The translations under genes and the position numbers were made by a program. A stretch of DNA of 64,000 bases from Ignisphaera sp. (GTDB taxonomy: Archaea > Thermoproteota > Thermoprotei_A > Sulfolobales > Ignisphaeraceae): positions 124,001 through 188,000 of the forward strand of contig JAVYNU010000001.1 in NCBI GenBank assembly GCA_038735125.1, given 5' to 3'. Below, piece after piece: positions 1 through 9,496 of the stretch. A model generated the notes under the pieces. It made no database searches, had not been told where the DNA came from, and saw only the letters and a program-made list of their open reading frames with translations. Every line of letters begins with the position of its first letter. Position 1 is the first letter of the stretch.

Positions 1-840
1 TTTCTTGAAGAAAGATATTATGTGTTGCAAGTCTCTCCTCAAGACTTCTAGAGATCTGGGATCCACTGTTGCGACATACTGTGGCCAATCTATTATATAG
101 CTTTTCCCACTCTCTATATCAACAATTACGTTATATTCACTTAAATCACCGTGAACGAGGCCTGCTTTCCAGTAAGCGTTTTTTACTATATCAACTATTT
201 GATAAAATATCTCAGCAGGATCTTCAAGATCTTTTACCTCAAACAGATTTACACCATTTATATACTCTATTACGACACTGTGAAGAGCGTTGCCATAGAA
301 CTTAGGGATTCCTTGAATATTGAATTTATTTAGTATGCCCAACGCCTCAGCCTCTCTACGGCCAGACACAATGCTTTTCACCATCCAAGTAGAGCCGCCG
401 AAATTTTCGCCATACGACCTTACTTTAGACACGTTCCTAAACTCTTTTCCAATTTTATGAAATTTTACTGCAACAAGAGAATTGCTGGTTGATATTGCTT
501 GGTAAAGCTCGCTCTCCTTACCCTCGCCAATTTTATCGCCAAATGCGCTAAGAACATTCTTTAGAACGAGCCTGTGTATTGCAAGACAGTCCAAGCCTAG
601 GAATCTAAGTCTATAGGCTTCAAGTGTTGGGTGACGCTCGATAAGCTTCATTTTGCTGAGTTTCTGGATCCTAGCCACTATCTCTTTTTGTGTAAATTTT
701 CTATCGAACTTGTTTACAATTAATTCCATGGGTATAAACTCAAATTTCTTTATGTAGCGAACAAAAATATCTAACAAGATGTAATCTTCTTCAACGAGAC
801 TTTTACATATTACACCCAGCTTCGTCCAACAACACCCCAA
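1..840 (-). CDS. rio2: RIO2-type atypical serine kinase (3' end outside window)
   Basis: Archaeal RIO2 family kinase, known to act in maturation of the small ribosomal subunit. The reading frame enters from the left edge, so the C-terminus is missing. The translation has an N-terminal winged-helix region, then the ATP-loop motif GEGKESELY, the ATP-binding lysine in VAVKFHK, the catalytic loop HGDLSEYN and the metal-binding IIDWPQ. A stop codon lies upstream at about 876. The first usable start in the full winged-helix frame is TTG at 840; an ATG at 729 would cut into the winged helix, so I prefer TTG. Family assignment is secure; the start is less certain. Confidence 0.93.
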   Translation of the reverse strand, partial: MGCCWTKLGVICKSLVEEDYILLDIFVRYIKKFEFIPMELIVNKFDRKFTQKEIVARIQKLSKMKLIERHPTLEAYRLRFLGLDCLAIHRLVLKNVLSAFGDKIGEGKESELYQAISTSNSLVAVKFHKIGKEFRNVSKVRSYGENFGGSTWMVKSIVSGRREAEALGILNKFNIQGIPKFYGNALHSVVIEYINGVNLFEVKDLEDPAEIFYQIVDIVKNAYWKAGLVHGDLSEYNVIVDIESGKSYIIDWPQYVATVDPRSLEVLRRDLQHIISFFKK

Positions 841-976
841 GAGTATGCTGATCCGTGGCGGCCGCGATTCTCTTCATCCAATTATGTCGAGAGCGCGGGA
901 CTCTTCATCACTATTAGATTAGTCTAACGTACTTTTAAGTTTGTTAGACAAAATCTCCGTTTGGGACCCCAGATAT

Positions 977-1447
977 ATGCCTAGCAAGCTCAAGCTTCCC
1001 CCAAGAATAAAGATTTTGGAGGCCTTGGGTTGTTTAGCAGATAGAAGGATTAGAGAAATTGACGATAACAAAGCTGTTGTATCATCATCTGATGGTAGTA
1101 GGGAATACCACATTTATGTGGATGTAAAGAAGGGGCTTGTCTATAGCGATGATAATGGTACAAAATTTAGGGGGTATATAGGCTATCCCATAATAGCTTT
1201 TCTTATGCTAAAAGGTTATCTACCATATGATGAGAAAATAGCCAAGGCATTAGCTGGGATACCGTGGAAAAAACTCAATGAGTCTTATAAGAACTATCAG
1301 GTTGTCGAAAACATAGTAAAAGATTTTGCAAGACAAAACGGAGTCTCACTAGAATCTATAGATGCTTTCATAAACAATACACTAAGGCAATTATCCAAGC
1401 TTTCATTAATATACGATGAAAATCTTAAAAATGCTTTTAACACATGA
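977..1447 (+). CDS. Conserved-looking hypothetical protein
   Basis: I do not recognise the family. The frame could begin at TTG 941, but a TATA-like element (TTTTAAG, about 932-938) puts the transcript start near 960, so ATG at 977 (MPSKLKLPPRI) is preferred, giving about 156 residues. It is soluble and mixed alpha/beta: the first half contains short strands with an SSSDGSREYHIYV segment, and the second half is helical and charged. It is divergent from the RIO2 gene and stands alone. No catalytic motif or cysteine pair is visible. Confidence 0.6.
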   Translation: MPSKLKLPPRIKILEALGCLADRRIREIDDNKAVVSSSDGSREYHIYVDVKKGLVYSDDNGTKFRGYIGYPIIAFLMLKGYLPYDEKIAKALAGIPWKKLNESYKNYQVVENIVKDFARQNGVSLESIDAFINNTLRQLSKLSLIYDENLKNAFNT

Positions 1448-1664
1448 ACTATTTTTCATCATCATTGAACAATTTCAGCTTAATCTATACAATTTTAACA
1501 TATAAATGTTTAACTTTCTACCAAATACCTTCATGCTATTCACATAGTTAATTTGAGAGCATTAAAGAGCATAATGCGTGAGATGCCGATGCTAACTGTC
1601 ATCTGTAGTATTTCATAAATTTTTAATAATGTGGAAAATAATTGACTATATTGTGAGGATTAGA

Positions 1665-2306
1665 ATGAGTGTAAAAAGTATCTTCTATGATGTTGCCTCT
1701 GGTCGGAGAGGTGTTAAACCCCTTTTCGAGCCTGCTCATGTACTAAAAGCCTTGCTCTTACTTTATGAAAAAGAGCCTATGGGTAGAAATCTACTATCTA
1801 AGATGTTAGGTATAGGTATTGCTTCTACTCGAACTTTGATTAAGAGGCTTAAAGAATATGATTTAATAAATATTGATAATGTTGGTGGCTGTCTTCTTAC
1901 AGAGAAAGGCAAAAACATTGTTACAAAAGTAAGAAAGGTTATTCGCAAAATAGAAAATGTTTCGTCGATTATAGCAAAAGACTTGAAGCTAGGTTCTTAT
2001 TCTTGGATTGCTGTAATAGAAAATGGTATTGAGTTGGTTAATAAATATGGAATCGTAGCTATTAGAGATAGACTAGTCGGTTATGGAGCAAGGGCCGCAT
2101 TAATAATTTTTGTCGAGGATTTCACATATATACCCCCCGACAAGTCTTTGAATGAAAGTAAATATCATACTCTAAAATGTCTCAAGGAATTCTTATCTCT
2201 TAGGATCGGAGATGCATTAATAGTTTCGTTCTCAGATGATCCTTTAACTGCAGAAAAAGCATTACTAAACACAATAATCGATATATTCTTAGACATCCCC
2301 ATGTAG
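1665..2306 (+). CDS. DUF4443-type winged-helix protein
   Basis: Archaeal protein with an N-terminal winged helix (PAHVLKALLLLYEKEPMGRN, then LLSKMLGIGIASTRTLIKRL as the recognition half) and a C-terminal domain like DUF4443. The role is probably DNA-binding regulation; targets are unknown. An ATG at 1629 is possible, but a TATA-like stretch at about 1611-1626 would place transcription start near 1645. GAGG at 1655-1658 sits 6 bases before ATG 1665, so 1665 is the better start. The C-terminal part has a conserved-looking GDALIVSFSDDP segment. It precedes the HMG-CoA reductase gene by about 90 bases on the same strand, but with its own stop and AT-rich spacer. Confidence 0.72.
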   Translation: MSVKSIFYDVASGRRGVKPLFEPAHVLKALLLLYEKEPMGRNLLSKMLGIGIASTRTLIKRLKEYDLINIDNVGGCLLTEKGKNIVTKVRKVIRKIENVSSIIAKDLKLGSYSWIAVIENGIELVNKYGIVAIRDRLVGYGARAALIIFVEDFTYIPPDKSLNESKYHTLKCLKEFLSLRIGDALIVSFSDDPLTAEKALLNTIIDIFLDIPM

Positions 2307-2394
2307 AGTAATCAAGAATTGAGCCTACTAAGTTATTGTTAGCATAAATAGTTAAATCTATGGAAGATTTTACTACAACCCTGGTGAAATCTAA

Positions 2395-3702
2395 TTGAGC
2401 TCAGGCCATAGAGGAACATCCAGGATATCAGGTTTTTATAACCTTACCCTAGATGAAAGATTAAATATTGTTGCTAGCTGGGCCGGTTTAACCAAAGATG
2501 AAATCGATTTACTGAGAAATTTTGGAAACCTTGGAGCTAAGCTGGCCGATACCATGATAGAGAATGTTGTGGGTGCTATGTCATATCCCTTTGCCATTGC
2601 CACTAACTTTAGGATTAATGGAAAGGACTATCTGATTCCGATGGTTATCGAAGAGCCAAGCGTTGTTGCTGCAGCAAGCAACGCCGCTAGAATGCTTCGA
2701 GAAGCTAATGATGGTGATGGTATAAGGGCTCTCTCTGACAAACAGTTGATGATAGGGCAGATACATCTAATGAAAGTTTCATCGCCACGCACTATAGCAA
2801 TGGAGATTATGCGAAGAAAAGATGAAATACTTGAACTCGCCAATTCCACCAACAAAACCCTTGTGAGTATCGGTGGAGGTGCTAAAGATGTTAATGTAAG
2901 GGTCATTGAAACTAGAAGAGGTCCCGTAGTTGTTGTCCACTTGCTGGTTGACGTAGTTGATGCTATGGGTGCTAACACTGTTAATACAATGGCTGAAGCT
3001 GTGGCACCATATCTTGAAAAGCTCACGGGTGGAGAGGCAAGACTGAAAATAGTATCTAACTATGCAATTTACAGGCTTGCAAGGGCATGGGTAAGAATAG
3101 ATGTGGACAAAATCGGTGGAAGAGAAGTTGCAGAGAAAATAGTTGATGCAAGCGCTATTGCTGAGGCAGACGTTTTCAGAGCTGTAACACACAACAAAGG
3201 GATAATGAATGGGATAATAGCTGTTGCCCTTGCAATCGCACAAGACCACAGAGCAATTGAAGCTGGAGCCCATGCTTATGCTGCAAGAGACGGTATATAC
3301 AAGCCTCTTAGTACATGGGACATAGATTCGCAAGGCTATCTCGTAGGCGTTTTAGAAATACCTTTACAAGTTGGTACAATAGGTGGTTCTGTGAAAACCC
3401 ATCCAATAGCTCAAATAGCCTTGAAGATCCTTGGAATTAGATCAGCAAAAGAGTTGGCAGAAATCATGGCGGCCGTTGGTCTAGCACAAAACTTTGCCGC
3501 ACTAAGAGCACTCGTTACTACAGGTATTCAAGCTGGGCATATGAAACTCCATGCCAGAAACTTGGCCATCGCGGCAGGAGCCCAAGGAGAACTTATAGAA
3601 CTTGTTGCAGAGGAAATGATAAGAGAGGGTAAGATAACATTCGATAAAGCAAGGGAACTTGTTGAGAAATATAGAAGCTCAAACACTAATGCAAATCCTT
3701 AA
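2395..3702 (+). CDS. hmgA: Hydroxymethylglutaryl-CoA reductase, class II type
   Basis: Reduces HMG-CoA to mevalonate, the committed step of isoprenoid and archaeal lipid synthesis; here 435 residues. Sequence signatures are of the class II (bacterial, Pseudomonas mevalonii-like) form: ENVVGAMSYP, EEPSVVAAAS with the catalytic Glu, DAMGANTVNTM, THNKGIMNG with the catalytic Lys, and GHMKLHARN with the catalytic His. The TTG start is set by GGTGA at 2383-2387, eight bases before it. There is no membrane segment, so it acts in the cytoplasm. Mevalonate kinase lies in this window at 41124-42146. Class II in a crenarchaeon is noteworthy, as Sulfolobus-type enzymes are class I. Confidence 0.95.
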   Translation: MSSGHRGTSRISGFYNLTLDERLNIVASWAGLTKDEIDLLRNFGNLGAKLADTMIENVVGAMSYPFAIATNFRINGKDYLIPMVIEEPSVVAAASNAARMLREANDGDGIRALSDKQLMIGQIHLMKVSSPRTIAMEIMRRKDEILELANSTNKTLVSIGGGAKDVNVRVIETRRGPVVVVHLLVDVVDAMGANTVNTMAEAVAPYLEKLTGGEARLKIVSNYAIYRLARAWVRIDVDKIGGREVAEKIVDASAIAEADVFRAVTHNKGIMNGIIAVALAIAQDHRAIEAGAHAYAARDGIYKPLSTWDIDSQGYLVGVLEIPLQVGTIGGSVKTHPIAQIALKILGIRSAKELAEIMAAVGLAQNFAALRALVTTGIQAGHMKLHARNLAIAAGAQGELIELVAEEMIREGKITFDKARELVEKYRSSNTNANP

Positions 3703-3713
3703 AGTGAATTAAA

Positions 3714-3811
<98 letters not shown>

Positions 3812-3959
3812 TCACATATCGGTTTGCTGTAAAAATACTTACACGAATGCAATTTTAAGCTTTTCACCGACTGAGAATATTTTTAACAGTTATCATCTAA
3901 TTTTGATGCTTAAAAAACATAAAGGTAAGGTATAGTGTTTAGCATTCCCTGAAACTATC

Positions 3960-4121
3960 ATGGTATATTATGTGCCTTGGCCTTTTACCCTAATTATCGA
4001 GATCATGCTGCTTAGCATTTTCCTCAACAAGTTCTACAGCACAACTATTGCTTTGAGTTCTCTAATAGTATCTCCGTTGCTGACTATACCCGATTTGCTT
4101 GACAACTTCCACCAATATTAA
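3960..4121 (+). CDS. Possible 53-residue hydrophobic small protein
   Basis: ATG-to-TAA frame of 54 codons in the otherwise empty 3811-4306 gap. The translation starts MVYYVPWPFTLIIEIMLLSI and continues with alternating hydrophobic stretches, so it could span a membrane once or twice. There is no clear ribosome site; an AT-rich stretch (3935-3948) is a weak promoter candidate. No family is recognised and it may be a chance frame. The rest of the gap shows no RNA or gene that I can support. Confidence 0.25.
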   Translation: MVYYVPWPFTLIIEIMLLSIFLNKFYSTTIALSSLIVSPLLTIPDLLDNFHQY

Positions 4122-4306
4122 TGAACTCTACTCATAGGACAAACTTCCTAAATTTGGTTTTCATGCATTGTGAAATAGCGGCCAGAGAAAAATTAACTCT
4201 ATTGCTCTAAGCTTTTTATGAGAGTGCAAGAATATTATACTTCAGCAATGTTTTTGATTCCATTGCTAAAATACAATATTCTATTTTTGCCCATGCTACT
4301 ACGACA

Positions 4307-6523
4307 CTATAGTGATATGAATTCATCTGGGCTTGGAGGCTCTGGCTTTAGACCCTTTCTCTGTCTAATTTTCTTTACAGTATCGAGTAACATAGAGTCT
4401 GGTACAGGTGCCCAGCGACTGAACTCCGTGCCCCAAAATGCTTTTCCAGCGCTTGCACTTCTAAGCTCGTTTGCTAGATCAGCCGATTCTGCAACTGGTA
4501 CTTCTGCCAACATTTTAACTAAGTTGCCTACCATGTGGGTAACATTTATTATTCTGCCTCTTCTCTTTGTTATAACCGATGATATTGGCCCTAGATAATC
4601 CATTGGGAATTTTATCTCTATTTTCTGGAGAGGCTCTAGTAGAGTTGGTCTTGATGTTAATATAGCTGCATATATCGGGTTTCTAACTGCTGGATATATT
4701 TGCGCAGGTCCTCTGTGTGCAGGGTCTTCGTGAATTACAGCATCGTGTAGAATAACTTTTAATCCCCTTACAGGCTCCATTGCCAATGGCCCTTCTTTCA
4801 TAGCTAATCTGAATCCTTGTATAATAGTATCTCTAACTTCTCTAAGATACTGTATTCCTGATGTCATGTCGATAAACACATCTATGTTTTCGTCAATGGC
4901 CCATATCCTTCTCGCTTCATCATGATCCCAGCCAGCCTGATCCCTCAGTATCCTAGCTCTTTTGTGCGGATCCATATCCTCTGTAATAACACCTTCTTGT
5001 ATAAGCTTTATAGTCTCTTCATTTAATGGCTCTATGCTTATGTAGAACCTGTTATGCTTATTTGGAGACTTGCCCTCGAAAACTTTGCTTTTCTCCCTAG
5101 CAGTTTCTCTGTAAACTATTGTTGGGGATGATGTGTCAACATCTAACCCAAATCTCTCTTTTAGGAGCGTCAACACTATTTCAAGGTGCAAATGTCCCAT
5201 ACCTGAAATCAAGTATTCCCCTGTCTCCTCATTTATTTTAACAATAAGATTTGGATCCTCTATACTCATCTTCTTTAGCGCATCGATGAGCTTTGTTAAA
5301 TCGCTTGTCTTTTTAGGCTCGACAGCCATTGTGACAACAGGCTCTGATATGTACCTCATTCTCTCAAAAGGTGTCATGGTATCTTTCAATTTTATGTCAA
5401 CAACAGTTTCACCTGCTCTCGCTTGATCAAGCCCTAGTACAGCAGCTACGTTGCCTGCTGGGATTCTATCAACAACCTCTCTATATGGTCCCATGTATAT
5501 GCCTACTTGCAGAACCTTTTGAACGAGTCTACCATTTATTAGATAGAGCTCTTGGCCATTGTATATAGTGCCTGAAAATACCCTCCCGGTTGCTACAAAA
5601 CCTGCATGTGGATCCCAACGCATGTCACAAACAAAGAATATTACAGGGCCATCAGGATCAGCTGTCATCATAGCCTTTCCAATATCGGTGTTTATATCTC
5701 CTCTCCAAATCTTCGGTATTCTATATGCCTGCGCCTCTCTCGGATTAGGAACAAATTTTACAACCATATCTAGAAGTGCTTCGTGAAGTGGAATCTTCTT
5801 TTTGAGTTCCTCCAACCCTTCTTTATCTCCCCTTGAATAAACCTCTATCAAATCATCTATTTTCACACCCTTCTTCTTGCTTAATGGAACTGTGAGCCCT
5901 ATTGCATCTTTTGCGCTTCCAAAAGCCACCATGCCTTGTGCAGGATCTAAAATCCACTTCTTTTTGAATTCAGGCTCTGCATATGTCTCAATCAGATTGT
6001 TTACCTCCTTTATGATCTCTACAAACCTCTGTTTAATATCATCTGGCTTCATTCTCAACTCTTTTATCAATCTATCTACCTTATTGATGAATAGCAACGG
6101 TCTTACCCTCTCCTCTAATGCTTGTCTAAGAACTGTCTCTGTCTGTGTCATAACCCCCTCTACAGCATCGACAACAACTATTGCTCCATCAATCATTCTA
6201 AGGCTTCTAGTGACCTTTCCAGTGAAATCGACATGACCAGGTGTATCAACTAGGTTTATAACGTAGGGCCTTCCCTCAAATTCGTGGTACAAGCTTATGT
6301 TAGCAGCTTTGACAGTCATCTGCCTCTTTTGCTCAATATCCAGAAAGTCCATTGCAAGAAGTTGGCCAGCTAGTCTAGGAGATATTAACCCAGCTGCTGC
6401 TAGCAGGCTATCTGTTGTCGTTGTTTTTCCATGATCCACATGCGCAATTATACCCACATTCCTAATCTGCTCTGGATTATTCATTATCTTTAATATTTGG
6501 TCAACGCTTTTCACAAACCTCAT
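4307..6523 (-). CDS. fusA: Translation elongation factor 2 (aEF-2)
   Basis: GTPase that drives ribosomal translocation; 738 residues, full length for archaeal EF-2. G1 is [14 protein letters not shown]3 DTPGHVDF, G4 NKVD. The domain IV tip carries [11 protein letters not shown], whose final His is the expected diphthamide site. The frame starts at ATG 6523, with the G domain beginning about residue 20 ([13 protein letters not shown]). It is a single-gene unit with about 110 bases to the downstream end of the exosome superoperon. Nothing looks unusual in the conserved motifs. Confidence 0.98.
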   Translation of the reverse strand: MRFVKSVDQILKIMNNPEQIRNVGIIAHVDHGKTTTTDSLLAAAGLISPRLAGQLLAMDFLDIEQKRQMTVKAANISLYHEFEGRPYVINLVDTPGHVDFTGKVTRSLRMIDGAIVVVDAVEGVMTQTETVLRQALEERVRPLLFINKVDRLIKELRMKPDDIKQRFVEIIKEVNNLIETYAEPEFKKKWILDPAQGMVAFGSAKDAIGLTVPLSKKKGVKIDDLIEVYSRGDKEGLEELKKKIPLHEALLDMVVKFVPNPREAQAYRIPKIWRGDINTDIGKAMMTADPDGPVIFFVCDMRWDPHAGFVATGRVFSGTIYNGQELYLINGRLVQKVLQVGIYMGPYREVVDRIPAGNVAAVLGLDQARAGETVVDIKLKDTMTPFERMRYISEPVVTMAVEPKKTSDLTKLIDALKKMSIEDPNLIVKINEETGEYLISGMGHLHLEIVLTLLKERFGLDVDTSSPTIVYRETAREKSKVFEGKSPNKHNRFYISIEPLNEETIKLIQEGVITEDMDPHKRARILRDQAGWDHDEARRIWAIDENIDVFIDMTSGIQYLREVRDTIIQGFRLAMKEGPLAMEPVRGLKVILHDAVIHEDPAHRGPAQIYPAVRNPIYAAILTSRPTLLEPLQKIEIKFPMDYLGPISSVITKRRGRIINVTHMVGNLVKMLAEVPVAESADLANELRSASAGKAFWGTEFSRWAPVPDSMLLDTVKKIRQRKGLKPEPPSPDEFISL

Positions 6524-6637
6524 TTTTTATTACCCTACACTATCCAAGTCTTTATGTATTCTAAGGCTTATTAATTTTTTATATCCTGATATCATTAAAT
6601 ATAGCTGGCCAGAACTTATTAAGCTTTACACCGTAGG

Positions 6638-7366
6638 TTAACTGGTTTTACTCTCTGAAAAATAGTCCATAATTGATTTTCCCTGTTCCTTCTTCTGATC
6701 CTTAAAACCTTTGTATAGAGCATGTATCACTTGGTATATCTCGGTAGCTCTTTTTTCGCTAAGTCCCTCAATCTTCATTAAATCAGATGGCGATGCTGTG
6801 CAAAAGTTATATATGGATCCAAATTTCTCCAATATTCTCACAGCTATTTTAGGGCCTACATGTGGAAATGCTTGTAATATATATAATTGCCATTCCATTA
6901 TATCAGAAGATAAGGGTTTTTGAGAGGGTTTTTTAACGCTTATCATTGCATTCTTTGATTTCCCCTGTCTTGCTGCAATTCTCTTAATTATCTCAGCTGT
7001 TTCTTCCTCATCTCTAGAGCTAAGCGTTATTATACCGACGTCAAGAGCTAATGTTATATATGCACCAATAATAGCACCTCTCCTGATATTGGATAGCTTT
7101 GCAGCCTCTTTCAGACTGCCCTCTATTATCATGATGGCTTTCTCAAACTCATTCACAAGCCTTGTAGCTTGGTCAAATAGCCTTCCATCGACTAAGGATC
7201 TTATAAAATCTGAAGCAGTTTTTCTTTCTATGCCAATGCTATTAGAAATTACATAATCACCAACAGAAAGAAATTTGAACATAACTGTAACGCCTTTGCT
7301 AAGCAGAATTTGAGGTACCCTCGAACCCCTTTCCCGCTCATCAACATATACCACAACCATTTGCAT
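6638..7366 (-). CDS. xpf: XPF/Rad1-like structure-specific endonuclease (short crenarchaeal form)
   Basis: Cuts branched DNA (3' flaps, forks) and works with PCNA in crenarchaea. Residues 1-130 form an ERCC4 nuclease domain with VYVDERERGSRVP and the catalytic GIERKTASDF. Residues about 155-215 hold tandem helix-hairpin-helix motifs (AFPHVGPKIA, KIEGLSEKRA). The tail GKSIMDYF near the C-terminus is a PCNA-interaction (PIP-like) motif without the usual Gln. At 242 residues it lacks the Hef helicase, as is normal for crenarchaea. GAGGTGG overlaps the DHH gene's stop; its spacing fits the second ATG at 7360 (MVVVYVDE) better than 7366. It is the last gene of the superoperon. Confidence 0.93.
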   Translation of the reverse strand: MQMVVVYVDERERGSRVPQILLSKGVTVMFKFLSVGDYVISNSIGIERKTASDFIRSLVDGRLFDQATRLVNEFEKAIMIIEGSLKEAAKLSNIRRGAIIGAYITLALDVGIITLSSRDEEETAEIIKRIAARQGKSKNAMISVKKPSQKPLSSDIMEWQLYILQAFPHVGPKIAVRILEKFGSIYNFCTASPSDLMKIEGLSEKRATEIYQVIHALYKGFKDQKKEQGKSIMDYFSESKTS

Positions 7367-7371
7367 CCACC

Positions 7372-8469
7372 TCAGCTGCGCTCTTCAACGAATTCTAGAA
7401 TACCTATCTCGCTTATGCTATTTAATACCTTAATGAGCTGCTCAATCACATGCTTAACATTATATGTTCTTAATACAGCACCACCAGCCACCTTATGCCC
7501 TCCCCCACCACCACCATAAACATCTACTAACTTTTTCAGAATGTTGTTATAGATATCAATATCTAATGCATTCACAACTTCATCTCTACCCCTATACACA
7601 ACTCTTGTCGCTTTTAGATCTTCATCTTCAGTTACAACAAATGATATATCATAGCCTATTGATATCAGACTCGATGCACAATCTGATTCATATGCCCCGA
7701 CATTAGATATGGCAATAAAGACCTCGCTATTCTTTATCCTTATCTTGAAGCCTCTATGCCTAAGTATACACTTTATCCTTGCAATTCTATTTGATGGTGG
7801 TTTCTCAACGGCTATAAGCTTCATAGCCTCTTCGTAATCTGCCCCTAGATCAATCATCTTGGCTACAACACGAAAAGTATTTTTAGCTATCCTTTGAAAC
7901 CTCTTTGTATCCCACAAAATTCCTGCTAAAAGAATCGTAGCAAGTTCATTTAGGTTACCAAGTCTTTGGTTATAGTTCACAATCATTTCGAAAACTATTT
8001 CTGCAGTCGAACTATAGTATTGTTCATCCCCAAAAAACAATATCTTCTTGCTTTTATCTAAGACTTGAATATCTTGATATTGATGATGGTCAATAACAAT
8101 TATGTTGTTACACTGAAAAACATAGTTTTTGATTATTCTGAGCTGCTCCCATGAAGCCGTATCCACTATTATACAGGTATCGCATGGCTCTTTATTCTCT
8201 AGTTGGTGATGTCTCTTAATCACATCAATTATTGTATTCATTCTTTGGCAAAGCTTGTAAATACGCTTACACTCAAGTCCTATCCCCTCCGGCACTAGAA
8301 TCTCTACGAAAGCATTATTATTGAGACTATAGATCAATTTATATAGTGCACAAGCAGATGAAAGTGCATCGGGATCAGCATTAACATGTGTTATTATGGC
8401 AACTCTCCTTGCATCCTCTATAATCTTCCTCATGACATCTAAACCTAGATAAAAACTGCTCTGCTGCAT
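7372..8469 (-). CDS. DHH-DHHA1 family phosphoesterase (NrnA/RecJ-like)
   Basis: DHH-family metal-dependent phosphoesterase, likely a nuclease or oligonucleotide hydrolase. Motif I is THVNADPDALSS, a VDTAS aspartate motif follows, then VIDHHQYQD, and the C-terminal DHHA1 glycine motif is GGGGGGHKVAGGAV. The first ATG (8469) has GAGGA about 11 bases upstream; an alternative ATG at 8433 starts right at MRKIIEDARRVAIITH. With either start the frame overlaps the upstream DUF3194 gene by at least 50 bases in a different frame, unusually long for this compact operon. The exact substrate cannot be told from the sequence. Confidence 0.88.
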   Translation of the reverse strand: MQQSSFYLGLDVMRKIIEDARRVAIITHVNADPDALSSACALYKLIYSLNNNAFVEILVPEGIGLECKRIYKLCQRMNTIIDVIKRHHQLENKEPCDTCIIVDTASWEQLRIIKNYVFQCNNIIVIDHHQYQDIQVLDKSKKILFFGDEQYYSSTAEIVFEMIVNYNQRLGNLNELATILLAGILWDTKRFQRIAKNTFRVVAKMIDLGADYEEAMKLIAVEKPPSNRIARIKCILRHRGFKIRIKNSEVFIAISNVGAYESDCASSLISIGYDISFVVTEDEDLKATRVVYRGRDEVVNALDIDIYNNILKKLVDVYGGGGGGHKVAGGAVLRTYNVKHVIEQLIKVLNSISEIGILEFVEERS

Positions 8470-8731
8470 CGAAAGCTTTCCTCGTTGCTGTATCTAATAT
8501 TGCTTCTAGACTTGGCTTACTAATAAAATATGCCTTTGTATCTATGTCAATAGAAATCGTTAGCACATCATTAAGTTCAACGCCTACTGTGATGTTATAA
8601 TCTGTTGCTCTAGACCTTAATACAGTATTCAGGTAATTAATAATGGTATTTTCTATGGTAATAGCAAGCTCCGATAATGCTTCGAAATCAATTTTGTTTA
8701 GGTCTAAATTAAGTAACTTTACTTTTCTCAT
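8381..8731 (-). CDS. DUF3194-type archaeal protein
   Basis: Small protein of the kind found between prefoldin beta and a DHH phosphoesterase in archaeal superoperons (DUF3194-like). It has an N-terminal helix, two strands (NITVGVELNDVLTISIDI), then a helical segment ending AFDAAEQFLSRF. The last 15 residues (rich in Cys and His) lie in the overlap with the DHH gene and look non-conserved. No function is known to me. It sits between pfdB (44-base gap) and the DHH gene, so it should be co-transcribed. Confidence 0.7.
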   Translation of the reverse strand: MRKVKLLNLDLNKIDFEALSELAITIENTIINYLNTVLRSRATDYNITVGVELNDVLTISIDIDTKAYFISKPSLEAILDTATRKAFDAAEQFLSRFRCHEEDYRGCKESCHNNTC

Positions 8732-8774
8732 CTTTAGCCTCGATTACAAAATTAATTGCCTCTAAATATTTGGG

Positions 8775-9146
8775 CTACTGTTTTTTGTAAAGTGACGAAG
8801 CGTACTGTTGTAACCTTGACTGTACTTCACTCAATTGTTGCCTAATTAGTGCCTCCTGTCTATTAAGAGTCTTTAGCCTCAATTCTAATAACTCTTTCCT
8901 TTCATTCAGCTCCTTTTCTGCATCAGCCTTGCTAATTTTTATTAGCAGATGACCAGTACTTCTATACATTTCAACATTGTCTGACACATTCTTTAAAACA
9001 TCCAATGCTCTGTTAACCTCTCTAAGTTCTTGCTCTATAACACTTTTCTCTGCTAGCAATTGATTTAACTGAGCTTGTAGTTGTTGATATTTAACAACTT
9101 GTTGTTGTATCTCAGGTGGCAAGGTCTCAGCCAATTCAAGCACCAC
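8775..9146 (-). CDS. pfdB: Prefoldin subunit beta
   Basis: Beta subunit of the hexameric prefoldin chaperone, which captures unfolded proteins and hands them to the thermosome. At 123 residues it has the family's usual length. Two long coiled-coil helices (about residues 10-50 and 75-118) flank the beta-hairpin containing YRSTGHLLIKISKADA. There is a short gap to the Pcc1 gene upstream and the DUF3194 gene downstream. This order is typical of archaeal exosome superoperons. Confidence 0.95.
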   Translation of the reverse strand: MVLELAETLPPEIQQQVVKYQQLQAQLNQLLAEKSVIEQELREVNRALDVLKNVSDNVEMYRSTGHLLIKISKADAEKELNERKELLELRLKTLNRQEALIRQQLSEVQSRLQQYASSLYKKQ

Positions 9147-9193
9147 CTAACATTTTTTGTAATACCAATTTTGATAGCTCGAATATATTAATT

Positions 9194-9496
9194 TTACGAT
9201 CTATAATTCTCGAGCATATTCAAAGTTTCAATTGAAGCATTTATCAAATACAGAATTGAATTCACAAATGCCCGGGCGTGACTTAGAGTATCAGCATTCA
9301 CCTCCAAATATAGGGAGCAAGAGTCATCAATTTGTATCAATGACTTTATTCTGCCCATATTTGCAGGGCTAACTACCTCTGCGAAAATGCTATTATAAAG
9401 TATCTTCACAATATCGCAATTATTTTCAGGTTTTATTATCAACTTGGCTTTTGTACTGAAAACCAAGTTTATGCACCGCCAAAATTTTATTTGCAA
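9194..9496 (-). CDS. pcc1: KEOPS complex subunit Pcc1-like
   Basis: Pcc1 is the dimerising subunit of KEOPS, which makes t6A at tRNA position 37 together with Kae1, Bud32 and Cgi121. The 100-residue protein shows the Pcc1 pattern: an N-terminal strand pair (TKAKLIIKPEN), a central SLYLEVNADTLSHARAFVNS and the C-terminal helix. The first residues (MQIKFWRCINL) look non-conserved and a later start is possible. It follows Brix after a 373-base gap. Confidence 0.8.
   Translation of the reverse strand: MQIKFWRCINLVFSTKAKLIIKPENNCDIVKILYNSIFAEVVSPANMGRIKSLIQIDDSCSLYLEVNADTLSHARAFVNSILYLINASIETLNMLENYRS

Noticed and set aside
857-865. GCGGCCGC site near the RIO2 start
   Set aside because: A chance GC-rich octamer; no other sign of vector or joined sequence around it.
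2779-3333. Long frames antisense to HMG-CoA reductase
   Set aside because: Shadow of a strongly conserved gene; Cys/Ser-rich composition unlike a real protein.
4218-4598. Open frame antisense to the end of EF-2
   Set aside because: It overlaps a well-conserved EF-2 coding region and has no family pattern.
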